Shown piece by piece: positions 40,888-51,822 of a stretch of DNA of 64,000 nt. The stretch covers positions 6,897,001-6,961,000 of the forward strand of contig CM070585.1 in the NCBI GenBank assembly GCA_036346355.1. The letters run 5' to 3'. Made by a program: the position numbers and the translations under genes. How positions within the stretch are numbered: position 1 is the first letter of the stretch; each line of letters begins with the position of its first letter. The notes beneath the pieces were generated by a model. It did not search any database, was not told the origin of the DNA, and saw only the letters and a program-made list of their open reading frames with translations. The stretch comes from Rhipidocladum racemiflorum. Lineage: Eukaryota; Streptophyta; Magnoliopsida; Poales; Poaceae.

Positions 40888-43137
40888 TGTCGGACCCCGG
40901 AATAACACCTCCGAAATCCTCTGTGTATTCTGTACTAGTCCAGGAAATGCTAGTACACACAGTAGAAATGAAACCATAGCATATTCAGCGTTCTTTATTA
41001 ATAATAAATATTCAAGGTTACATAGGAAATGGCGCGCAGGCCAACGAATAAATAAACGAATAAATGAAAGCAGCGGAAATAAAGATGAATAAATAGAGCC
41101 CAATTAATTTGCCACAGGCAATCGACTGGGGGCACGGCCTAGTCCAACTGATCCTCACCATCGTGGTACTCCTCCTCTGAAGTGGTAAATTAAGCAAGGG
41201 TGAGTACAAACGCATTTCAAGAAACCACACCGAAATGCAATATAAATGTACGGGTAATCAAAGGATGGCAATAAGGTTTATTTAAGCATAAAGCAACAGT
41301 TTAATAACATTTTCAACAATTTTAAAAGGCATACTTTATTCCAAAATCAAATCTATACATTTTAACTTAGGAATCTCTCCTGGAATTGGCTAAGTTATAC
41401 CCATGATGGACTCCCTCCATCCAACATCATTTTTCGAAAGTCAAATTTTAATTTACCAAAGTCTAATCTGAGAATGGCTTGCTCGGCATGCCCATAACTG
41501 CGGGCGCGGCTAATCGATTAGTTTGACACTCTGCAGAGGTTGTACAACTTTACCCACAAGACATAATATTTCCCTTTTTATGTCAACACACTTCCTTTGG
41601 TGAGTGACAGAGAGAAATATGACAAGGCCCCTATATTAAATTCATACATGTAGTCATGCCCGCTAAGGTTTCACCGCTGAAAGACTCCCTCTATTCAGAA
41701 GCCCCCTCTTGCGCCAGAGTGGCAGCATCTCGCTTTCACCACACCACTACCACCATATGGCATGACTGTCCATGAAATGATTTAATAAGGATAGCCAGGT
41801 CTGTCCCATTCCAGACTCGTGGTAGTACGGTTAGGCTTTACATTCAGCGAAACTCAGACCGGTCCTTAATTGACTAGGCGAGACTTTCCACAAACCCAAA
41901 ACCATGACCTCCCCACTTTCCAACCAATTCTCGCCCGGTCTAAGTCATTTTCATTTTAACCATACTAATCTCCACATTAATACTAACATTGATCACTATA
42001 AGTTTCCAATTGAACATGATATCATTTTGGCATAAAGTTCCCCAAAATTCCCTAAGTTCAGTTCTATGCATGGCTAAGCAGTGTCTAAATATTACCATAG
42101 TCATAGCTCATATTTTTACTAAGGTTACAAGGGAATCGGAATTCAAATGTCAAAGGTCGCATGTTGAATTTGGATATAACTATCATTTAAAACTAGGTCG
42201 AGAAATTAATGTCTATAGTAAATAAGCATGCAATAATTGTAAATACAACATACAAGTTCATAAAACTGGGAGCAACATGGTCAAGGGGGTGTGACTTGCC
42301 TGGTTCGACGAGTTGCCGCTCGAAATCGTCGTTCGGGAACTCCTCGGTCTCTCCGTAATCTACGCGCGAAAAACAACCAAATTCGAATAAGACTCAAACG
42401 AATACAAATAAACACAATTTGAATTTCAAACTAGCCATAAACTAAAGTTTGGGATTTCTAATGAATTTAGGAAGAAGAACGGAGCCAAACGGAGTTCGAA
42501 CGGGCGAAAACGGGCTCCCGGAAGTTTAAAAACAAATAAAACGGACTTTTCTGGAATTTTCGGAATTTTTAAATCATTTTTAAAATAAAAACCGGATTCT
42601 TTGCGTCATCTTGGCGTCGGCCAAGAAAATGGTTTTTCAGATTTTATTTTAAAGCGAAAATCGCTTTATGGCGTCGGCATGACGTCATAAAGGTTTTTGA
42701 AAACTTTTTTCCTTGGTGACAGGTGGGGCCCGGCGTGGACGCGTCCTGCCTTGGAGCAGCGAAGTGAAGCGGCGCTTGGTAGCGACCCGCCCGGCCAGCG
42801 GCGGAAGGAAGGAGAACAGCGCCGTGGCGGCGCAAGCGGAGGTGGCGGCGGAGCCGAGGAAAGCGGAGCGGCCGAGCCGGCGGCGAGCAGGCGCGGAGCC
42901 TTGATCAGGCGGCCGGCTGGGGCGAGGTGGCGGCGCTCGGAGGAGAGGAAGCAGAGAGGAGGAGGAAGAGCCGCAGAGGAGGAGGGTCGAGGCCTTTTAT
43001 AAGAAGCGGCGGCGGCAGGCGCAACATGCGAGATCCTTGGCGGTGGCGCGCAAAGCGGCGATTGCGGTGGCGGCGCGGCGAGAAAAGCGGAGGCCGTTGC
43101 GAGGAACAGCGGCAGCTGGAAGAGATCCGGCGTTACA
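40888..43137 (-). repeat. 5' LTR of Tekay element
   Basis: 2250 bp partner of 33168-35435, next to the PBS and followed by CCGCC. Its TATA-like box is at 42993-43002 on minus. Confidence 0.9.
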
Positions 43138-43217
43138 CCGCCGCTGCGCCAACGCCGCCGCTTTCCAGCGCCAGCGTCCGCTTCCAGCCGGCGCAACGCC
43201 GCCAGCGCGCCTCGCCC

Positions 43218-43227
43218 CTATAAAACC
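43218..43227 (+). promoter_or_regulatory. TATA box of plus-strand solo LTR
   Basis: CTATAAAACC in GC-rich context, about 100 bases into the LTR once the nested element is removed. This is the same relative place as in the Tekay LTRs. Confidence 0.55.
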
Positions 43228-43588
43228 CCACACGGACCCCTCTCCTCCGTGCCTCTCCTCGCCTCCTCTGCTCCCCCTCTCCTCCGGCGCCGCTCGCTAC
43301 CGCCTCGTCCTCGGCTCGGCGAGAGCCGGCCGTCTGGCGCCCCAAACCCGCCCGGCCTCCTCGACTCGCCGTCGCCGCCCCGCCTCCGCCGCTCACGCCC
43401 GATGCGCGCGCCCCTTCTCCTCGGCGCCGGTCGCCGCCGCTCCAGCTCGCCCGCCCGCTTCGGCGCGCTTTGTCGTCTTGCCTGCAGCGTCGCTATGCGC
43501 ACGGGACTGCGTGGTGGGACCGGTCCCACCCGTCGGCCGAAGGAAATAAAGAAAAAAAAGTTTTCAAAAACCTTTATGACGTCATGCT

Positions 43589-44119
43589 TAGGGGTGGCAA
43601 CGGGGGCATTCCCCGCCGGGGAGTGCCTCCCCATCCCCGTCCCCGCGACATCAAATTTTCCCCATCCCCGTCCCCGTTCCCCGTCTCGGGGGAGAAAATC
43701 CCCCCGTCCCCATCCCCGTTCGGGTATCGGGGCCCCGTCGGGGATCCATCCCCGCGAAAAGTTCACACAAGAGAAGAGCTCTTATAGCCATTTTAACTCT
43801 AAAATTATATCAACAGGCAAGGAAAAAAAGAATGCATGCATTCATTGAAAATTATGTTGTCCCGTTTATAAAAATGTGATTATGATGGGCTAGAGAATAT
43901 GTTTGCAATCTAACAATTAAATTGGACTAAACTAAATTCGGGTCCCCAACCGGGTCCCCGCGGGGAAAGAAATTCCCCGTCCCCGTCCCCGCCATCCCCG
44001 ATGGGGGAATCATTTTCCCCGTTTCTATCCCCGCGGGGGACGATTTCTTCCCATACCCGTCCCCTAATAGAGGAATTCCCCGCCGGGGATCGGGGAACGG
44101 GTCCCCATTGCCACCCCTA
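43589..44119. mobile_element. hAT-type MITE, 531 bp
   Basis: The terminal inverted repeats are TAGGGGTGGCAACGGGG and its near complement ending TTGCCACCCCTA. An 8 bp duplication GTCATGCT lies at 43581-43588 and 44120-44127. The ends are extremely G/C-homopolymer-rich (repeated CCCCGTCCCCG), and the middle 150 bp is AT-rich. No transposase frame is present. An 8 bp duplication with these ends is the hAT pattern. Confidence 0.88.
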
Positions 44120-45923
44120 GTCATGCTGACGTCATAAAGCGATTTTCGTTTTAAAAATAAAATCTGAAAATTGGAATTGGCTGCTGACGTCAGCATGACG
44201 CAGAAATTCCGATTTTCCTTTTTAAAAATAATTCGAAATTCCGAAAAAATCCAGAAAAGCCCGTTTTATTTGTTTTTAAACTTCCGGGAGCCCGTTTTCG
44301 CCCATTCGAACTCCGATTGGCTCCGTTCTTCTTCCTAAATTCATTAGAAATCCCAAACTTTAGTTTAGGGCTAGTTTGAAATTCAAATTGTGTTTATTTG
44401 TATTCTTTTGAGTCTTATTTGAATTTGGTTGTTTTTCGCGCGTTGATTACGGAGAGTCCGAGGAGTTCCCGAACGACGATTTCGAGCAGCAACTCGTCGA
44501 ACCAGGCAAGTCACACCCCCTTGACCATATTGCTCCCAATTTATGAACTTGTATGTTGTATTTAAAATTATTGCATGCTTATTTGTTATAGACATTAATT
44601 TCCGACCTAGTTTTAAATGATAGTTAAATCCAATTTTCGACATGCCACCTTCGACATTTGAATTCCGATACCCTTGTAACCTTAGTAAAAGTATGAATTA
44701 TGACTATGGTAATAGCTAGACATTGCTTAGCCATGCTTAGAACAGAACTTAGGAAGTTTTGGGGAATCTTATGCCAAAATGATGACATGTTCAATTGAAA
44801 ACTTATAGTGATCAATGTTAGTGATAATGTGGAGATTAGTATGGTTAAAATGAAAATGACTTAGACCGGGCGAGAATTGGTTGGGAAGTGGTGAGGTCAT
44901 GGTTCTGGGTTTGTGGACAGTCTCGCCTAGCCAATTAAGGACCGGTCTGAGTTTCGCTGAATGTAAAGCCTAACCGTACTACCACGAGTCTGGAATGGGA
45001 CAGACCTGGCTATCCTTATTAAATCATTTCATGGACAGTCATGCCATATGGGGGTAGTGGTGTGGTGAAAGCGAGATGCTGCCACTCTGGCGCAAGAGGG
45101 GGCTTCTGAATAGAGGGAGTCTTTCAGCGGTGAAACCTTAGCGGGCATGACTACATGTATGATTTATTAATGGGGCCTTGTCATAATTTTCTCTGTCACT
45201 CACCAAAGGAAGTGTGTTGACATAAAAGGGAAATATTATGTCTTGTGGATAAAGTTGTACAACCTCTGCAGAGTGTCAAACTAATCGATTAGCCGCGCCC
45301 GCGGTTATGGGCATGCCGAGCAAGCCATTCTCAGATTAGACTTTGGTAAATTAAAATTTGATTTTCGGAAAAATAATGTTGGATGGAGGGAGTCCATAAT
45401 GGGTAAAACTTAGCCAATTCCAGGAGAGATTCCTGAGTTAAAAACTGTATGGATTTGATTTTGGAATAAAGTATGCCTTTTAAAATTGTTGAAAATATTA
45501 TTAAACTGTTGCTTTATGCTCAAACAAACCATATTGCCATCCTTTGAATTACCCGTACATTTATACTGCATTTTCGGTGTGGTTTGCTGAGTACGTATGT
45601 ACTCACCTTTACTTAATTTACCAATTCAGAGGAGGAGTATCACGATGGTGAGGACCAGCTGGACTAGGTCGTGCCCCCAGTCGATTGCCTGTGGCAAATT
45701 AATTGGGCTCTATTTATTCATCTTTATTTCCGCTGCTTTCATTTATTCGTTTATTTATTCGTTGGCCTGCGCGCCATTTCATTTGTATCTTTGAATATTT
45801 ATTATTAATAAGGAACGACGGATATGCTATGGTTTTATTTCTGCTGTGTGTACTAGCATTTCCTGGACTAGTACATAATACACAGAGGATTTCGGAGGTG
45901 TTATTCCGAGGTCCGACATGTAC

Positions 45924-46967
45924 ATTGATGGTCGCGTTGCTAACGATCAATCAAACGAACAAAAGAGAAAAAGAACAAGATGCAGTTTCCAATTTCCCAT
46001 ACCTCCTCTCGACGTTTTTTTATTGGAATTTCTGTATTACAAAATCAGCCCCCTCTTTTAACTAGCGGTAGGAAGTGAGAGGTGGCCGAATAACTATCCA
46101 TATATCACTAAACTATTCATATTTGTAATGGCTAGGTCCAAATCGACTCATGCCTAAACCCAAATGGTGCATTACGTAAAAGGGTCAATGCATTTGGCAC
46201 TGGGGTTTATATGTTGATCTCTTTTGCCCTCAACAAGCAATGTGAGACTATTTTTCCAACTCCCGCGCTCATACTCTACACGGCCTCACTTGGTCCCAAT
46301 CAATTGTGCCAACATGACGTGCGTCTATTCATCTGGATCCACACGCGTCATGCACATATGCCTGTGCCCCTGGCCCGCCCGCACGTGTAATCACGAGTTT
46401 CAGCTCTATTACTATTTGTAAATTCCCAAGTCTAAGCCGGCTCAACCCTGCTTAGGTTTTTATCCTCGTTTTGTGTAAAAAAAAGTTAACATAGGGGGTT
46501 TAAATGCATTTGACACTTAAGTTTATATATTGGTCCCTCTCGCTCCTCAACAAGCAAAGTGGGACTATCTTCCCAACTCCTGTACTCATGATCTACAAGA
46601 CCTCACTTGGTCTTTAATCTCAATAGGCCAAGTCTCATAATACTATGGTACATAGGCCTCATGCAGCGGCAGCGCTCTCCCGGCGTCGGTCCCCTCTCTT
46701 TGGCAATTGAAACATTTCACGTTGTTCGCACCTTGATGTATCACCGTTCTGCCGTTCAAGGCGATACATGACAGAAGCAAAACTATTGATGCATTCGGCC
46801 AACCTCGGCGTACAATTGTACAAAATGACGAGATCACTTAAATCGATCAGTGTAAACGAGGTGGGTTTTCAACAGGTCTTCCTCCCCGTGCATGGGTAGT
46901 GCGTAGTCAGCATTTGTTGTGCATGCATGCATGCGTACGTGCTCTCCGAACTCCATCGCCGGCCACA
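45924..46967. other. LINE 3' flank and intergenic sequence
   Basis: 45924 continues the sequence cut at 33139. No frame of note. Two diverged copies of a segment of about 117 bp lie at 46187-46303 and 46502-46618 (shared core CCTCAACAAGCAA then GACTAT). The AGP gene's 3' side starts at 46967. Confidence 0.45.
46187..46618. repeat. Direct repeat pair near AGP gene
   Basis: Copies at about 46187-46303 and 46502-46618 share CAATGCATTTGGCAC-like starts, CAACAAGCAAtGTGgGACTAT and CCTCACTTGGTC. They differ at roughly one position in five, so the duplication is old. Confidence 0.55.
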
Positions 46968-47573
46968 TTAGAGAGCTGCGACGGCGGACACGGCGGTGAA
47001 GAGCACGACGGCCGCGAGGCTGCTGTGCGTGGCGCTCGTGCCGCTGGCCTCGTCGGCGGCCGCGGGGCCGGGAGCCTCCGCGGGGGTCTCGCTGACGGTC
47101 GCCTCGGCCGGGGGGCCGTCAGCGGCGGCAGGGCTGGTGGCGTCGGCCGAAGGGGCCTCCCCGGTGACGGGTCCGTCGGACGGGAGTGCTTCGTCTTCGC
47201 CGGATTCTTCCGCCGGGGCCGGGGCGGTAGCCGGCTCTTCGGAGGAGGAAGGGCTCGTGACCTCGGGTGCACCAGCCGGGGTCTCCTCCTCCGGGTCCTC
47301 GCTCATGACGGGTGCGGAGGCTGGTGCCATGGTGGGCGCCTCTTGCTGCGGGGAGGCGGCGGCCGGGGCCTTGGCGGGCGCCATCTCGAGCGTCTCCAGG
47401 ACCATCTCGAGGGTCCCGAGGGCCCCAGGTGCCGCGGCGGGTGCCTTCCACTCGGCGGCCGACGGCGACGTGGACTCGGACGTCTCCGGCGAGGCGGCAG
47501 GGGCCTGCGCGTGGACGACTGTTGCCATCGCGAGCACGGCGAGGAGGAGGAGGAGGGCGGGAGCGCGGGCCAT
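46968..47573 (-). CDS. Classical arabinogalactan protein
   Basis: A 201-residue protein. Residues 1-22 (MARAPALLLLLAVLAMATVV, then HA) are a signal peptide. Residues 23-175 are rich in Ala, Pro, Ser, Thr and Glu with AP, SP and TP dipeptides suited to hydroxyproline O-glycosylation. The last 25 residues (small residues, then AAVVLFTAVSAVAAL) form a GPI-anchor signal. This is the layout of a classical AGP, secreted, glycosylated and held on the outer face of the plasma membrane. It is a single exon. The gene stands alone between retroelement debris. The plus-strand open frames over it are shadows. The exact AGP subtype cannot be named. Confidence 0.85.
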   Translation of the reverse strand: MARAPALLLLLAVLAMATVVHAQAPAASPETSESTSPSAAEWKAPAAAPGALGTLEMVLETLEMAPAKAPAAASPQQEAPTMAPASAPVMSEDPEEETPAGAPEVTSPSSSEEPATAPAPAEESGEDEALPSDGPVTGEAPSADATSPAAADGPPAEATVSETPAEAPGPAAADEASGTSATHSSLAAVVLFTAVSAVAAL

Positions 47574-47692
47574 GGCGCGTTAGTGCTGCTTAGTTAATTT
47601 GCGCTTATTCGGCCGGGTGGGGAAGCTGGCGCGCGGTGACTTCGATGTACGGTGGATTACGTACGCCGTGATGGGGGGAGACGGCCGGTGGT

Positions 47693-47703
47693 GCAGTTAT
47701 ACG
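47693..47703 (-). promoter_or_regulatory. Possible TATA element of AGP gene
   Basis: On the minus strand CGTATAACTGC lies about 120 bases upstream of the AGP start codon. It is a weak match supported by position only. Confidence 0.25.
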
Positions 47704-50459
47704 GGAGGCGTAGGCGTGGTATCTTTGGCGCGGCGCTTGTGCGTTTGCATGCGTTGGTTGTCGGCCTTACTGGTGGTGGCGCGCGGTGTGCGGCGGGGAA
47801 TTAGGGGCGTGTATTCTTGGGACGCGTGGTGCTCGCCTGTGTCTGATTCTGCGGCTTGATGCCAACGTACTTTGGAAGGGTTTTTGATAATTTTTATCTG
47901 GATGTTTTCTTTAGATTTTATTTGGCAATTTGAAACCGGTCTATTTCTATTAGAATATAGGAGAAACCCAGCCAAACTGGCTAAAGCTCGGAACGTTTCT
48001 TCTTTTTCCACTCCGGAGCAGAATCACCCTCAACTCCATTCCACGCCGATTAACAGAATCCAGACAGCTAACCAAACGGTTTCCAGACAGTGATTCTGAT
48101 TCTACCTGAAACATTTCTATCAAAAATCTGGAACCGTTTCCGTTTCTACTAGAATCTAAAACCATATTAAACAGGGCCTTAGTAACCATCATCCAAATTT
48201 CTGATCATTGGATTTGCTTTGAGATCAATGCACACGCCCCTGAATTCGAGGTGGGTTACTATATTTTGATCGGACAGTTATGTGTTTTGATTCTACGGTC
48301 CAAAATTTGGATGTATTTTGGGACAAAAGCATCCGGATAATGCCTATACACTCTCATTTTGGAATACAACCAAATTCGTTGGTCCTGTTTTGACTCGGTT
48401 TGACATTTTTCTGTTTTTGAAATCCGTTTTGACTAAATTTGGTTGTAGTGAATTTTTTCTATCATTTTTGCTAGGGTGATTGGAGGAGTGTAGTTCAATC
48501 CTAGGCTTGATAAACATGTACGTAGTATGATGGTCGTGTCATCCAGTATGCCACATCTTTTTAAACGTCCAATCGTAAGTGAATGTACAGTGACATAGAC
48601 AGTAATGTATGTAATGCACTTCTATATCATATATAGACAAAACTAAAGATAACTTATACAATAATGAAGGATCAAGATGACGATCGGAGGAGGGGTTGAA
48701 TGATCCTAAATAAAATTTTGTCACACTCAAAGTACTCAAACAATCCCGCAACAAAAATCTGAGAGATCCGAAGATTTTTTTTCTTCGGACCGGTGCACCT
48801 CAAATTTACCAACCCATAAAAACCGAAAAAATTAGACAGCTATGTGTATTCCTAGCTTGCATGGATGAGAATTATGAAACATGTGAGGGATTTTTGAATC
48901 ACAAACCTGGTTATCAAGTGTCCAAACAAAAATGAATCATTTCAAACATTGCTTTTCAAACAAAGATCAAGCTAAATCACCAAAATCTCTTTTAGAAAAG
49001 CGAAAGCCGATTTTACAGAAATTTTCCTTACTTGCAGTAGGTGGTTGGTAGATTTCTGTTACTCTAAATTTTTTGGAATTTTTTCTCCCCGTGAGCAATT
49101 GAGCCGTGAAACACTCCACCAAAAACCACCTCAAAAAGCATTGTAGAATAATCAGGAAAAAATCAAGTATTACGGACAGTCAGAAACTTCGATCAGAAAG
49201 TTTGGGGCCAGGTTTTCACCTCATAATGCCCAAGAGGTGCAACCAGTGGACTCCAAAATTTTTTCATAAATGAATATATGAGTCACACACCTTCTCCAAT
49301 AAGAATCACTCAAAAAGGATTTTTTTTAGATTTTTCTAAAAATAAAAAACTAACTGCTGCGTGAAGAACAAGTTTAGGACATATTTACCACATGATATAA
49401 AATTAATTTATAGTCTATCCTAGGATGCAAGAGAGTTGTAAAACCACATGAACATCCTCAAGACATCCTTGATTAACAGCGTTTAGAAGGTGAGGCAAAT
49501 CCAAATAACGAGAAAATAAATTGCAAAAATTTAAATGCAGGAAGGTAAATGCTGAATTTAAATTGCGTAAAGTAAAAATATAATGTAAATATGCAATTTA
49601 AATTCACAAGAATAGTAAAAAAAAAATCTTTGTATTTTCTGGATAGAAGGTTTACAAAACCTCACATCATGTGGGCAAATCTCAAAGAAGCAACTTAAAC
49701 CTTCAAGTGAGGAAGAGTACCCCCTCCCCATCTATTTATACTACTCTTGGGCCACTTATCACCCTTGGTTGATTTTCCAACCGAGCAAGTATTTTAATAT
49801 TGCTCACAGCAATAGCTCTTTAGAGCGTGACCTGGAGTTGTCCACGAACAACTAGATATTATATTGAATTTGACACGTATCACCTTAACCATCTTATCAC
49901 ATAGAAGTTCAACTAAGCGGCGTGCCGAAAAATATACTCATCCTAAGCAGTATATTTTACTTAGATATTTATGAATAATATCGTCTACAAAAATATGTAC
50001 TACTGAAAGATATTTCATTTGTACTCATGTTGGACGAGAATCAATATAAAACTCTCATTCACAGTTTAATCTACTAAGTGCTGGGACATTTATGAATAAT
50101 ATCGTTTATAAAAATTGTACTTTCAAAAGATATTCCGTTTTTACTTATGTTGGACGAGAATCAATATAAAACTTCATTCACAGTTAAATTTATTTAGTAG
50201 CTTGCAGAGACACATTTCGCTTGATATGTTTGTCAAAGATAATTGACATTTACTGCATGGTTTAAGATCATGTCTGCCGATATATCTATTACTTTTTTTA
50301 AGATTTCGTTGCAACGCACAAACATTCTACTAGTATCCTTAAAAAGGAGCAAAAAAATAATAGAATATGTAGGTATTGTGCAACTTTCTTACAATAAAAG
50401 CGCATGTTTGTAACAAAAAAGGGTTAGAACTAAGATAATATTTATTCAATTATCAATTT
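47704..50459. other. Intergenic sequence upstream of AGP gene
   Basis: No convincing coding frame. 47870-48190 ends in AAACAGGGCCTTA, like a MITE end, but no partner end was found. 49610-49900 has a minus-strand TATA-like TATAAATAG near 49733 in LTR-like surroundings. 49967-50196 is a local duplication. The rest is AT-rich. Confidence 0.4.
49967..50196. repeat. Tandem duplication of about 115 bp
   Basis: Two diverged neighbouring copies share ATTTATGAATAATATCGT and TGTTGGACGAGAATCAATAT. They differ by several substitutions and short indels. Confidence 0.75.
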
Positions 50460-50677
50460 TGTTAGACAACCTCGCTATCGAATAGTCCGGGGTTGCCTAA
50501 TAGATCTAAACCGGAGAACAGAAAGAGAGGACTAGAGACACAATATGAGGAGGAACGGGTCTGCTTTATTATTCTCAGATGTACGTACAATGGGGTGACC
50601 CCCTGCCTCCTATATATAGCGGTTCTGCTTAGAGATAAGGAAGAGTCCATATAGGATACGAATCCGGTTTCCTAACA
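50460..50677 (-). repeat. 3' LTR of copia D
   Basis: 218 bp with TATATATAGC (minus GCTATATATAGG) near 50615. A pyrimidine-rich CTCCCCCTTGG just after it is the complement of the polypurine tract. Confidence 0.9.
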
Positions 50678-50925
50678 CTCCCCCTTGGACTCTTCACCGC
50701 GAGATGCATATGCCTCATTAAAACTCCATAAAAACCCAGTGGGAAAAATAATTGGAGAAAGAGTACATAGCACACGCTTGCTGTGTTGCACGGATTGCCT
50801 CATCAAAAACCTTATGTAAGAAAACTTCAATGAAAAACTTACTTAAGGAAAAGAGTACAATCCACCCAAACTTCAATGTTAATCTTCAAGATTCACGTTG
50901 GGTACTTAAACTTCATGTTTGAGAT

Positions 50926-51813
50926 TTATGTAGGAGTATGTGAAAATTCTCCCCCTGAAATCTGCACTTCCCTAAGCCTCATCATCCCGATTCCTCTAGC
51001 ACATCTTTCAAAAGAAGATGCCGGGAGTGACTTAGTAAATAAATCTGCGAGATTTTCACACGACTTAGTATGCAGTATCTTTATCTCGTTCATCTTATGC
51101 ATTTCATGGGCATAAAAGAACTTGGGGTTGATGTGCTTCGTAAGATTGCTTTTCACATATCCCATTTGCACTTGAGCAACACAAGCTGCATTATCTTCAT
51201 AGATAATGGTGGGGGTTTGTTCCATGTTCAAACCACATGACTTCTGGATGTGATGAACCATTCTTCGAAGCCATGCACATTCTCGAGATGCTTCATACAA
51301 GGCAATTATTTCTGAGTGGTTTGTCGATGTTGAGACAAGAGTCTGCTTAGATGACTTCCACGAAATTGCTGTTCCACCGCAAAGGAAAACATACCCAGTT
51401 TGTGACTTGCCAGTATGCGGGTCTGATAGGTACCCAGCATCGGTATAGCCAACCAAATTCAATTCATTGTTTCTTCTGTAAAATAAGCCAAGGTCTTTGC
51501 TTCCTTGAAGGTAACGGAATATGTCCTTCACCCCTTTCCAATGCCTTTTGGTGGGTTCTGCACTGTACCGCGCTAGCAAATTCACGGCGAACGCAATGTC
51601 CGGCCTAGTGCTATTCGCAAGGTACATGAGCGCTCCAATTGCACTCAAGTATGGGAATTCCGCTCCCAGGACTTCCTCCCCCTCTTCTTTAGGCCTGTAC
51701 GGATCTAGGTCTGCTTGGAGTGACCTTCCGACCATTGGGGTCTTTGCGGGGTATGCCTTTTCAAAACCAAATTTCTCCAACACTTTCTGCGTGTAGGAAG
51801 ATTGATGTACCAA
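50926..51813 (-). pseudogene. Copia D RNase H end of Pol
   Basis: Reads QSSYTQKVLEKFGF, YLSAIGALMYLANSTRPD, VGYTDAGYLSDPHTGKSQTGY, YEDNAACVAQVQMGYVKSN and ADLFTKSLPASSF, the full copia RNase H region. A stop codon (TAA after QLEHV at 51823) separates it from RT in the same frame. Confidence 0.85.
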
Positions 51814-51822
51814 GATTCCGCC

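Larger units (their letters stand above)
33168..43137 (-). mobile_element. Complete Tekay-lineage Ty3/gypsy element
   Basis: 9970 bp, with LTRs of 2268 and 2250 bp starting TGTAACGCC (minus) and ending CCGACA. It is flanked by CCGCC at 33163-33167 and 43138-43142. Gag, PR, RT, RNase H and integrase with a C-terminal chromodomain lie on minus, which marks a chromovirus of Tekay/Del type. A further ORF lies between the PBS and gag. Point mutations and frameshifts disable pol. It sits in the opposite orientation inside a solo LTR of its own or a closely related family. Confidence 0.92.
33140..45918 (+). mobile_element. Solo Tekay-type LTR, interrupted by nested insertions
   Basis: This plus-oriented LTR starts TGTAACACCCG at 33140 and ends GGTCCGACA at 45918. 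TGTAC lies directly outside both ends (33135-33139 and 45919-45923), a perfect 5 bp duplication. After 28 bases (33140-33167) it is cut by the complete Tekay element, and it resumes at 43143. A hAT MITE sits at 43589-44119. Without the inserts it is about 2.3 kb and homologous to the Tekay LTRs in inverted orientation. No internal region belongs to it, so it is a solo LTR left by recombination. Confidence 0.88.

Noticed and set aside
43249..43848. Plus-strand frame of about 200 codons in the solo LTR and MITE
   Set aside because: It crosses the LTR-MITE boundary and is low-complexity Pro/Arg/Ser text, so it is not a gene.
46996..47597. Long plus-strand frames over the AGP gene
   Set aside because: Shadows caused by GC-rich codons. 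Only the minus frame has a signal peptide, a Pro-rich body and a GPI signal.
47870..48190. Possible MITE ending AAACAGGGCCTTA
   Set aside because: No matching inverted end or target duplication was found on the left side.
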